NCBI GenBank assembly: GCA_027924585.1 | Contig: BSBM01000319.1 | Location: forward strand, 4,493,001-4,557,000 | DNA from: Larix kaempferi | Taxonomy: Eukaryota; Streptophyta; Pinopsida; Pinales; Pinaceae | Reading direction: 5' to 3' | DNA: 64,000 bases | Shown here: positions 1 to 10,034 of the stretch, one piece after another | Layout: each line of letters opens with the position of its first letter | How positions within the stretch are numbered: position 1 is the stretch's first letter | Position numbers and translations under genes: made by a program | Notes under the pieces: generated by a model | What the model was told of the DNA's origin: nothing | The model's input: the letters and a program-made list of their open reading frames with translations, nothing else | Databases searched by the model: none

Positions 1-452
1 CGAGGGATTCACGAGAGATGGTCGTCGAGGTAGAGATGATGTGGCAGCAGACGCTGCAGCAGGGCACACACTTCAGACATTGTGGCGCAACATATCACGG
101 ATGGTTTCCCGAGTACCACAGATAGAGGTATCCCGACTACCTGAGGCCATGTAGCGCCAGGTAGTGGGTGTTCCTAGTGAGTGGGTGTGGCTACTGCAGC
201 GGGTGGCCAATGCAGTCCAGTACTTCTATGAGCCACATCCCGTTAAGGCAGCAGGCTGACCTCCTCGGAGGGAATAGATATCCCAGGGTCTCATTTTTTT
301 GTATCGATATGTATATTTTTGAGGGCTACAAGCTCCAGTTTTGTACGACACCACCATTTTTGGACATATTTATATATATATACAACTTTGGTTCTCGGTT
401 ATACTACATGTGTGTATGTACAAATGTATGAATGTCTTTGTATTTATGTGCT
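1..452. other. No gene recognised; probable 3' flank of element A
   Basis: On the plus strand a frame is open from the window edge to about 154, rich in Arg and Ala, with no motif I know. The rest (about 290-450) is AT-rich. The 3' LTR of element A would be expected here or further left, but the bases do not resemble the LTR near 9199-10000, so the element is either longer than what I see or was cut on this side. Confidence 0.4.
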
Positions 453-881
453 TCATGATGAATGTGACAAATGCCAATCCAATACATAGTTAGCATATGG
501 ATCAGATATATAATTATGACTTCTCGGAATATGAATATATGTAATTGAAACAAAATGTCTCTCCAAGAGTCGTACCTTAAGGAATATCTGTAGTAATGTA
601 GGGTCTCGTACACGGTACTTCCCATTCAACTGGGACACAACTAGTTGTGAATCCAGGCGGACTTCTAAAGACTGGATGTCATGTGAAATGGCATCCCGAA
701 GTAGCTCAATAACGGCACTATACTCAGCCACATTATTAGATGTAGGATCGAGACAAGCACCTCCTGAGGACACAACTAGGTGGTCAGGTGAGAAGATAAC
801 CCAGGAAGCAGAAGCAAGCTGTTGCGTATGTCGGCTAGCACCATCCGTGAAACCCAAGAACGTAGGAAACCCCATTGACAT
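453..881 (-). CDS. Additional RNase H domain downstream of integrase (element A)
   Basis: A 142-residue frame from an ATG at 881. It has the plan of the RNase HI-like fold found as a second, 'archaeal-type' RNase H in Tat/Ogre elements: FTDGAS near residue 11 (first Asp), NNVAEY near 48-53 (Glu), RLDSQLVV near 75-82 (Asp) and a final SDPYAN (Asp), so all four acidic catalytic positions can be placed. It would remove RNA from RNA:DNA hybrids during reverse transcription. It is separated from the integrase stop at 992 by about 110 bases and has its own ATG. Unlike the rest of element A it carries no stop or frameshift. The usual place known to me for this domain is between RNase H and integrase, so its position here is odd. 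It could also be a separate captured gene. Confidence 0.7.
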   Translation of the reverse strand: MSMGFPTFLGFTDGASRHTQQLASASWVIFSPDHLVVSSGGACLDPTSNNVAEYSAVIELLRDAISHDIQSLEVRLDSQLVVSQLNGKYRVRDPTLLQIFLKVRLLERHFVSITYIHIPRSHNYISDPYANYVLDWHLSHSS

Positions 882-991
882 CTATCAATCAAAGAGAGGC
901 TAATCAGCAGACCCGATAACCAAAAGGCAATCTAAACTATATACAGAAAACTATACAATAGTGTACAAAAGTATTAGCTCGAACCAAAGGT

Positions 992-2276
992 TCAAGCGTA
1001 ATACCGCTTGAGGTAGAGCCCATTTCTAGGCTCCTTCAAGGCAACCCCCTCATAGTCTTCTAACTCATAAGCTCCTTTTTTGAGGACACGCCTCACAATG
1101 TAGGGACCGTGCCACATGGGATTGAACTTGCCTGCCCCCAGGGGTTCTTTAGCTTGGTCATACAAGAGTACCAAGTCACCTTCAGCATATTGCCGGGGAT
1201 GGATAGACCTATCATATTGAACCTTGACACGACGCTTGTTAACATCAATAGCCAGAGCGGCATCTCGACGGTGCTCGTCAAGTTGCTCGAGGTGTACTAA
1301 ACGTTGCTCAATCTCTGTCGTATCAGGGAGGAGATATATGGATAGCTTGAGCGAAGGGATTTCACATTCAATCAGTAAAAGTGACTCCACACCATGAACT
1401 AACTGGAATGGTGAGAACCCGGTGGCAGTCTTAACTGCAATTCGATATGCCCACAAAGCAGGATATAACATGATATGCCAATTGGTCTTGCTTTGTTGGA
1501 TGGTACGTTGGAGAATGGTCTTCAAATACTTATTTACTACTTCAACCTAACCATTCGCTTGAGGATAGTAGGAAGATGAGTGTTCCTGATGAAACCCAAG
1601 ATTGAGAGACAAATCCTACATCATCTTGTTTTGAAAGTGACTGCCATCGTCAGTGACAATCTCTTTCAGGATACCGAACCGAGTGATAATCTGGTTGAAC
1701 ACGAAATGGGTTGCAGTAGCACCGTCGGCTTTTACAGTAGGCATGGCCTCATCCCACTTGGAAAAATAATCCACGGCCATGATAATATGGTGATTCCCCC
1801 CAGCCGAAGCTGGTTTTCAATCCATGAAATCTACCCCCCCACTTAGTGAAGGGACCGACAGTGACAACCAGATGGAGGGGCGCTGGGTGCGAGTGCATGT
1901 TCCGAGAAAACACCTGGCAAGGGTGACATCTCTTCACAGTGATAATACAATCTTTAAAGATAGTAGGCCAAAAATAACCAGCTCGCATGATACGTTTGGC
2001 TGTAGCAAGCCCAGATAAGTGACCGCCACACACCCTCGCATGGCAATCATTAAGTACCCATTTCGCTTCTTCGTGAGTCAAGCAACGATGGAGAATGGAA
2101 TCCTTTCCTCGGTGATACAAAGTGTCACCGATGATAGTATAATCTTTAGCATGATGTCTCACACGCCGTCGCTCATCTCGTGAATAATGCGGAGGAAACT
2201 TCAAAGTTTGTAGATATACAATGACATCCCCATACCAAGGGTCCTTGGACGAGATAAGAAATAAGTGTTCATCCAC
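992..2276 (-). pseudogene. Integrase (element A), broken
   Basis: The N-terminal part (2276 down to about 1850) has the zinc-binding His/Cys domain, with CHARVCGGH and, later, CHPC. The catalytic core follows: first Asp in VDYFSKW near 1770, second in TDDGSHF near 1650 and the Glu in VEVVNK near 1542. The Asp-Glu distance of about 36 codons fits the D-35-E rule. The C-terminal part contains HGPYIVRRVLKKGAYEL, a GPY/F-type module. The enzyme would insert the DNA copy into the genome. It is inactive here: the frame shifts near a run of seven C at about 1840, and TAG codons interrupt the core at about 1614 and 1551. Confidence 0.85.
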
Positions 2277-2309
2277 AAACGAATCTTCATGAATGACATC
2301 CTCATCAAG

Positions 2310-3347
2310 TCATGGAAGGTCCGACATAAGCTCAGCGAACACCAAATATTTCACCGATTTTGCCGAAGCAAAATCAAGATCAAATTTCTGAAGGATTACA
2401 ATCCATTTATTATACTTACCCCCGATAAGGCGTCGTGATAGCACGAACTGAAATGGATTGATATGAGCTACAACTGTGGTTGTTTGAAGCAAAATGTAAT
2501 GCCGTAACCGCTAGACTGCGTGGACCATGACCATGCCAATAGTCTCTTGAGGCGCGGCCACATAAAGAATGAAATCTCGTGTAAAGTCCAACGGACTAAG
2601 AACAAGGGCCGATACCAAAGCTTTCTTAAGGGCGTCGAAAAACTGCTGGGCTCGCTCATCCCAGATGAAAGGTGTGTCTTTCTTCAATAAGCTTGCGAAA
2701 CCTTTAGTAATACTAGCATAGTTAGCTATAAACCGACGCAGAAAAGTAGCTCTCCCTTGGAGGATCTGAAGTTGTAACAAATTACGTGGAGGAGGCAACT
2801 GAAGTATTGCCTCAACTTTGAGAGGATCGACTCTAATACCCTCTCGCGAAACTATGAATCCTAGAAGGCGACCCATCCTAACAGCGAAAATGCATTTGTT
2901 TGGATTCAATCAAATTTTGTAATGGATACATCGTTCGAGAATCATAAGGAGGTGCTTGGGGTGGTCCACTCTCTTGCGAGAATGGCCAGCAATATCATCC
3001 AAGAAAACTTCCATAATCATCTTAAGATCGTGAAAGGCATAGGTCATGGCTCACTAAAAAGTAGCTCCGGCGTTTTTACAGTCGAAAGACATTTTTCGAT
3101 ATGCAAATGTTCCCCATGGACAAATAAATGTCGTCTTATGTTGGTCCGCAGGTTTGATTTTAATCTGATTATAACTCGAGAAGTCGTCCATGAATGAAAA
3201 AATCTCACTCCCCACACAAGCATCCAATATTTGATCAATGAATGGCATGGGGAAGTTGTCTTTCGGACATGCACGGTTCAAATCTCTGAAATCAGTGCAT
3301 ACACGGATCGTTACCTGCTTCTTATCCACAAGAACGGGGTTTGACAA
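2310..3347 (-). pseudogene. Reverse transcriptase and RNase H (element A), broken
   Basis: Continues the protease-RT frame after an in-frame TGA at 3348-3350. The first block (3347-3054) has the conserved RT segments around TDFRDLNRACPKDN and FMDDFSSYNQI. Two stops in a row (TAG TGA, near 3051) follow, then the catalytic segment with FLDDI at 2991-3005, the two Asp of the RT active site. Another stop lies just before the block at 2909-2511 (GFIVS, then LLQLQILQGRATFLRRFI), the thumb and connection, and the start of RNase H. The RNase H remainder (2492-2310) is in another frame. In sum, a recognisable but dead polymerase. Confidence 0.85.
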
Positions 3348-4982
3348 TCATTCAGTAAGGGGAACGGGGTAGATGAAACCAGCTTTGAGCAGTTTCTCCA
3401 CCTCTTCCTTAATAGCAACTGCCTTCCTAGGGTTCACAGCATGTAAGCGTTGTCGAACCGGTTTAGCATTAGGATACATTCTAATCTCGTGTTCAACAAT
3501 GTGGGGGTCTATTCCTGGCATCTCCTCATATGACCAGGCGAAATATTCGTGGAGTTCTGTAAACAGGTCAGTGTAAATAGCGATCTCCTCAGGAGTGCAA
3601 TCAGCACCGACGTAAACGTTCTCTATCTTTCTGGGAGTGCGGGAGATGTTGATCAAAGTGGTTGGGGAAATATTGGCCATATTCCCCTCTGCAAAAACAT
3701 CATGTGACTCCAACAGAGCCATAGGGTGACCAACCATCTCAGCTAGAGTCATCCTAAACTCCTCTTGCTCAACGAGCTCGAGGTTGGGAAGGAAATAAGA
3801 GCGATGGTGCATATCTTCCCAAGGCCTCTCACTACCACACATGACCTCGAGGATAGCTTCATCAGATGGTAAAGTATCATCAAGGCAATCGTGGGAGCAA
3901 GATGAGATGGCTGCCCAAACTGGCAGCGTAACGGGATCTTCTTCGATTGTCTGGGAAGAAGAGAGATCCGGTTCTGCAGTGGTTTGCTGGATATGATCGT
4001 AAGTGAGCTCAACTACAGATAAAGGCATAGACATCCCGACATGCGCAATGTCTCCATACGTGGAACTTGTGGATGGTAAAGTCCACGGATCATCTAAATA
4101 GGAGGTCTGGAATAACATATTATTCGAAGGAGGAGACGCATTGTCGGTAATGGTTCCAATAAAATTCACAGGTGTAGAAAGATTATAGGTTCCCATCAAT
4201 GAGGGGTACATTCCAACACCTATGTTCCCAGTTTCCGGCTGAGAATCAAAAACTTGTGGGACTACAGATCCCGTGGATGCTGCGGAAGGAGTGCCAACAA
4301 AATCCAGCTGATCGATCATCACAATCTTGCCTTCATGGGGAAAGCAGATAACTCTAAACACAGTAGACGCGACAGCCTTCATAGCGTACATCCAGTTCCG
4401 ACCCAGTAAAAGGTTGTATTCGATGGGTGCATCAACCACTTCGACTTCAATAGGCACGGAGTTACCTCCCAAGGAGACAACAAGGGAAGGTATAATTCCA
4501 TGCGGTGTAAAAGATCTATCATCGAATGCAGTGAGTGTAGTTCTAGACGCGAGTAAGGGAGGAGAGCCAAGGGCTTTCCAACAAGCTAATGACATTACTG
4601 ACGCAGAAGCACCTTCATCAACCATAGTACGTTTGACAAAGCTCTTAAGGAAAACCACCTGGATTTGAAAAGCCACGTGGTAAGGTAAGCGAGGCTGGAC
4701 ATCAGTAGTATCGAACTTGATAACACTAGGATTTCCCCCATCTTGAACTCCTAATGCACTTAAAAGGGCATGCTTCTGAGAAGGACAGGCTTGCAAAACT
4801 TCAAGAGCTGACATGGCACACGGAGTTTGGCCCAAATATTCTACGATGGAGTAGTTCTGGGCGGCTCGAGCATTGGGATTATGCGTAGAGCGCTTGAGAA
4901 CACCTTTTGGTATCTGCGGCATAATGGAGGGCTTCTCGATATGCAAGGAATTGTCAGGAGGAGGAGGAGGCTCATTCCCCAA
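3348..4982 (-). pseudogene. Protease and start of reverse transcriptase (element A)
   Basis: 544 open codons. The N-terminal 80 residues include NYSIVEYLGQTPCAMSALEVL, a segment also present in element B in similar form. The retropepsin-like active site is at residues 122-124, Asp-Glu-Gly in MVDEGASASVMS, where Asp-Ser/Thr-Gly or Asp-Gly-Gly is usual; the matching LLLGRNWM hydrophobic segment lies near residue 195. A long linker of about 200 residues with few motifs follows. The last 60 residues (FAWSYEEMPGIDP, then PVRQRLHAVNP) are the start of RT, so protease and RT were one polyprotein. The frame ends at a TGA inside the RT, at a place where relatives have Trp. Confidence 0.85.
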
Positions 4983-5174
4983 ATTAGGTTGTGGTGCACC
5001 ATAATTGCGCTGACGAGTAGCAACACAAACCTCTGACTAAACCATATTCACACATCCATAACCACTAGTATTGGAAGAAGACGTTGTTGTTTCATTAGTA
5101 CCATAACCAGTGGTGGGAGCATGTGAAGCCATGTTTTGATGATGAGGAAGGGGATCCTTCAACACAGCTAGGCT

Positions 5175-7559
5175 CTATGCCAAATGCTTCGATGCTTCTT
5201 CAATTCGAGGACATAAGTGAGTAAGATAATCCTCCCCACAAAGCTTGCAAGGGAATTTCACCTTACGCCTAGGTTTACGATCCTCGCCAGCATTACCGCC
5301 TTCCTGAGGAGGGTTGGCATTCTCTTTACGAGGAGTATTACGATTTCTATTGTTATTACTTCCATTTTTTTCCACCCCTACGATTGTTTCTCCCCTTTTT
5401 CTTACCACCAAGTTGTTGGTTACCTGATGGCTTCGTTGATTGCACATTGTGTACATCAGACGACGGAGTGGAAGTGGACAAGGTGTGAACCTGTCTGGGA
5501 TCAGACTGGTTTAGCGACAAATTTTGCATTTGATTAGATACCAAGTCTACAGGGAAAGTGCATGCGAACCCCACGATGCCATCGGCATGTGGTCCAGGAA
5601 CTGACGTAGGATCATGTCTTGTTCTCGGTGCATCAAGAATAATGTCATACAAAATGCCAGACTAAGAATAAAGTAGATCTAACTGTTGGACTTTCAAGAT
5701 AGCTTGTTCCTCAGTCACAATGCCGGACATCGAAATGTCTTTAGCAATGTATGGAAGTAATGACTTAAGGAACCATTCCAACAGGAACTCTAGATGAATC
5801 TTGGCTTTCACTAATCTCTTCCGCCAACGCCACTCTTGAACGTGGTCAGAAATATGTGTGGCCTTATTCTGATGGAAGGTGGACAACAACTCAGTACCAG
5901 TATCATAACGAATCGGTAACTGGAAATGGTCTAAGAAAACCAAAGCAATCTCGTTGAATCCCCTATAGGTGTTTCCGGGAAACTCCACATACCACTTCGT
6001 GGCTACCCCTGTGAGGGTGCATTGAAATAGTCGTAATCTAATGGAATCATGATTCAAAGAGTTGGAGGAGCACCAAAGGTGAAATGTCAGGACATGATCT
6101 CCTGGGTCCTCACCACCTTTCCCCTCGAACTTTGGAATGTCCAAAGGGAGATTGGTAGGGACCGAGGGCCAAGTAGGGTCGTGACACACCGGATCATTCG
6201 TGAGCTTCGAAAGATCCGAGAGATTCAAGCATGCAAGGAACGGGAGCTGAGGCTGGAAAGCTTGATTATAAACTCCCATAAAAGGTTGGTTAAACGGAAC
6301 TATGTTATAAGATGGACCAAAAGCTTGACCATGAGGATTAAATTGTTGATAATGAGGACCTGACGGACCATAAGCTTTCCCATGGCCATAAGATTGATAA
6401 CCTCCTCTTGCCAGACCCATTTGAGAGTAAGCAGGTATATGCACTTTTTGGGCACCATATTGGGGTGGTGGGTTGTACTGGTGGCCAGCACCGACTGTGT
6501 TGTAGTAAGGGTTGCCACCATGAGTATGGGTCATGTATGTACTATTCATAGCGAGAACCGTGTTGTAATGACCGTAATGGTATGGTATGTTCCCACCCCC
6601 AGCATTAGGATTAGCTTGATCATTCGTGTGATGACCATAATTATGAGAAGTATTCCCAACTCCAATATTGGTGTGACTAGTAGCAGGGATGGTGGCATGA
6701 TGTCCATGTGGATAGGGAATATTCCCACCCCCTACATTAGCATTACTAGTGGCGGCAGTGGACGCAAAAGTATGTGGTATGTGTCCACCCCCGTGGTTGG
6801 GAGGAACATTATCATTTGTAAAAGTAGTCCTGGGTTGACGAGTAGAGGCACATGTATTAGGTGGTGGATGGCAAGTCGTGTTTCGAACAACATTCCTATT
6901 AGGTTGGGCAATCCTAGGAGGTGGTTGTCTCCTAGCATTAGCATTGTTAGGAGGAACATGACCAGTCCCCATACTATGTGTGTGGGTGGACAATGTAGTG
7001 CCCTCGACGAGGGTAGTTCCCCCAGTGGGTATAGTATGGCTAGCACTTTGACTAGTGCCAATGTGACTACCAACCGTAGTGGAAGGTTCGACAGTACTAT
7101 GACTAGGCATACCAAAAGAAAGTGCGGTGTGGTTGATCGTAATGTCATCATGTAGCTCAGGAATCCTATATCTATAACTGCGTGGAAACGAAGGAACACA
7201 AGGCTTGTCCTGTTCTTTGTCCTCGGGTAAGTCGAGCATTCCGTAAAGATAATTATCTGGATTCGAAGGATCAAACGGATCTCGGTCAAGTGGATTAGGC
7301 CAGTCTCAGGTGGATCACCTCCCCACACCTCACGAGGGGTATGGGGATTGGAAGTGTGGTCAACTCTACCCGAAGGAGTCGAAGGTTTTTCCCCAGTATC
7401 AGAATGTGTAGCAGTCATAATGTCTTGGACGTAAGTCTCGTAAGAATTCGAAGACTCAGAGGGAGCCCTCCGTCGTCCTCTAGTAACACGGCGTGAAAGC
7501 TCGAGTGGCTTTAAACTAGCCAACTGACAGGACCGGCGGAGAGCAGGGCTCCGTGCCAT
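5175..7559 (-). pseudogene. Gag (element A), frameshifted
   Basis: I start it at the ATG at 7559 (MARSPALRR). The frame is lost near 7290; the next frame runs 7239-5662. Its first half is rich in Gly, Asn, His and Pro, with degenerate repeats of the kind GGGNIPYPHGHH (four versions about 26-29 residues apart). The second half has the Retrotrans_gag fold, from LDIPKFEGKGGEDPGDHV to about 5700. A stop at 5662-5664 and a second frame change near 5400 follow. The C-terminal piece ends with a basic stretch and a zinc-knuckle-like CKLCGEDYLTHLC at about 5230, in which Tyr sits where His is expected. Gag forms the particle and packages RNA. No copy of this gene could be made intact. Confidence 0.82.
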
Positions 7560-9176
7560 GATATCTCCGAGAGAATATGTAATCAAAACATCCCCTAAAG
7601 GCCAACTATTAATCAAAAACAGTAAATCAAAAGCACACACCTAGAAAAACTACAGCCAAGAGCAGAAAAACAGAGAGGCTAAATGAGCTCCCGACAATAG
7701 AGCCGGTATGTCTCACCTAGGAGAGGCTTGAGACTCCCAAACTATAGTCGTAGGTAACAGAATCAGTTATAGAGACACCCAGGCTTCACTGCGTGTACAG
7801 GGTCAAGTCCACTACACAAACACAACTGTGTTGTCCAATCTCTATCTGACTCAGGACACAAACAGCATAACCACTGCAAGTACCCTGTGTGATACCTAAG
7901 TAAGGAAACTATGGTCACCGCAATATAACCAATGCTCAAGGGGACAGCCGCGGGTGGGATTCGTCATATCGGCAGGGTAGCTAAGCCCGAAGCACAAGAG
8001 GACGAACCTCCAGTACCCCCAGATACGAACAAATCCTAGATATATCTCCCACGTTCATCCCGTATCACAGGGATATCTCCTCAACCAACCTCCCGTGACC
8101 TCGTGCTTAACTCTGGATTGAGTAAAGCTTCCTGAGAACACCGATCTATACCATGGATTCCTCCACTCCCTGGTCAGACACCTAATGTTTCGTCTAGTAG
8201 TCTTGGATTGTTAACTCACAATGATCTATTCCAAGACTCTAAACCTATGCTAGTTGGTGTACCCTATAAATAAAATCAGTCTAATCAATTTTAAGATTAA
8301 GTGTTAATTTTAGTAGTTGTGGTTACTCAAGGGATATGATCGTGAAACTAGTGATGTGTAGACTCAATAGTATGCAAAATCGCCCAATCCTAGACTCATC
8401 TATCCAATAAAACAATGTCACTATATGCACAATCAACCAACAATTCCGAAATAAAGATGCAATATTTTATCTTTTCAATGCACAAGAAGAACCTAAAATG
8501 AAGGCAACAAGCACTCAATGCAAGATGCAGTACATGAAAGTAAAATATTTTTGTATTTTCGCTTATAAACAAGAAGGAAAATGCAAAAAACTAGATGTAT
8601 ATTTTTGTATTTTTTCAATATAAATGGAATGAAAAAATGCAAGCAAAATACTACTATTCAGTCACTGAAGTGCCGAGAAGATCACTAAGACAACCCAGCA
8701 TATCCTAAACAACAAGACTCAGCCAAAGGAAAGAGCTCAAAAGGAAAAAACCAAGAGGCTAAATCCAAAGATTGGTAAAAAACCAAGAAGGCTCAACCAA
8801 GAGAAACGAAGAGTTCTGGTCACAACCAAGGCATGAAACAGTCAAGAAAGGCCAACAAAGACTCAGGAACAACCAAAGCCAACCCAGCAACAACCAATAG
8901 CCATAAACCAACAAAAGCTGAAGTTACATGCTATTGTCGAAGGAATACTTGCGGGTACCCGCGAGCAGTAGAGTAAACAGAGGCGAGTAGATGCGAGCAT
9001 AACTAAGCTAGCCCGCGGGTGAGGAAAGGAAAATGGTCAAATAAAGAGTCCAAAGGCTCAGAAAAAGCAAGTTTTCTATGGTGTATCTTAATGGCCAATC
9101 AGTGACACAAAGCTTCGATAAACAACAACTCTAATTAAGGACTAATGCGCAAAAATTTTCCCAAACATGGATGTTT
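7560..9176 (-). other. Untranslated leader of element A
   Basis: About 1.6 kb between primer site and gag without a convincing reading frame. It holds three degenerate direct repeats of about 60-75 bases at about 8459-8645 (each with a TATTTTTGTATTTT-like core followed by ATGCAA), a T-poor stretch at 8695-8930 built of CCAA and GGCTCA-like words, and a 12-base palindrome GCGGGTACCCGC at 8951-8962. A long leader fits Tat/Ogre-type elements. Confidence 0.5.
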
Positions 9177-9194
9177 TCCCCAGCGGAGTCGCCA
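9177..9194 (-). promoter_or_regulatory. Primer-binding site of element A (tRNA-Arg type)
   Basis: The minus strand reads TGGCGACTCCGCTGGGGA, four bases inside the LTR end. It begins with TGG, as required for pairing with a tRNA 3' CCA end, and resembles the tRNA-Arg-complementary sites reported for Tat/Ogre elements (assignment from memory). Confidence 0.75.
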
Positions 9195-9198
9195 TTTC

Positions 9199-10000
9199 TG
9201 TATTGGAGAAAACTCACTATGGCTTGGGAATACCACAACAGATAGATGACTACCAAAAATCAACTCAATTCTCAAAACAATGCTATTATAAATGACAATG
9301 TTAAGATAATGGAGAAATGTAACCAACCTCAATCCAAGCGTTTGATGTAGATCCCCGTTGGAGCTTTCAATCCATGCACTTGAAACCTGCAAATTAGTCT
9401 TGACGGCCAATATCCAACAAGTACATATAATATATAAATGGCATTAACATTATTAATGACAATGGTCCATAATATCACAAGCAAATGCAACCCAATGTAT
9501 AATAAACAACATTCACAACATGATGGACGATAATATGAGTATTTCTATTAATGAACAAGAAGAAGTACAAAGTGATACGACCTCTTGCTGGCAACCAATC
9601 TGAACCAAGATCTAGATCAATCCACTTGTGCCTCCACCACTTCAATCCTCCATGAATGGCAAACTCAAACTAGAAAGGAGTTTGGAAGGTGAACATAAAG
9701 GGTTCACAACTACAAAGATCAATGAATGCAGACTCAAGATAGGGCAAAAATCCACTAGAGTTCTCTCGTTATTCTCCTCTTTCTCCCGTCCATAAGCCAT
9801 ATGTGCTCAATATATAGTCCTCTCAAAAGTAGGTGAAAGGACACATCGAGGCGTTACTCGGGCAGATGGAGAGCCAAAGGTCACCCAATGACCGCTTTTT
9901 GGGAGTAAAAAGTAATTGATAGTGGTTTTTATCATTTTACTTGATACCCGCAGGCTATAGTGATGCAACTCGCGGGTACGCATGCTATAAGGATGCAACA
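9199..10000 (-). repeat. 5' LTR of element A (outer end approximate)
   Basis: The inner end is fixed by the primer site: on the minus strand the LTR finishes ...CTCCAATACA. The outer end is not fixed, because no second copy is in the window; 10000-10030 is a guess. A minus-strand TATA box at 9810-9817 divides it into a U3 of about 200 bases and an R-U5 of about 600. Confidence 0.6.
9810..9817 (-). promoter_or_regulatory. TATA box in the LTR of element A
   Basis: The minus strand reads CTATATAT in the context GGACTATATATTGAGC. It would start the genomic RNA about 30 bases further on, near 9780. Confidence 0.55.
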
Positions 10001-10034
10001 TGTGGGTAGGAATAAAAATAGGGAAAACTAGTAT

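Larger units (their letters stand above)
453..10000 (-). mobile_element. Element A: decayed Ty3/gypsy (Tat/Ogre-like) LTR retrotransposon
   Basis: Read on the minus strand, the order is 5' LTR (about 10000-9199), primer-binding site (9194-9177), untranslated leader, gag, protease, reverse transcriptase, RNase H, integrase and an extra RNase H. The domain order RT before integrase places it in Ty3/gypsy; absence of a chromodomain after the integrase, the tRNA-Arg-like primer site and the extra RNase H point to the Tat/Ogre side of the plant gypsy tree (family knowledge). The coding part is broken by several stops and frameshifts. The left end (3' LTR) was not found, so both outer coordinates are approximate. 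Confidence 0.8.

Noticed and set aside
1-452. 3' LTR of element A
   Set aside because: No similarity with 9199-10000 was found and no polypurine tract precedes it on the minus strand.
6382-7155. Plus-strand frame of 257 codons
   Set aside because: Exactly opposite the repeat-rich Gag of element A; the content is the mirror of Gly/Asn/His codons.
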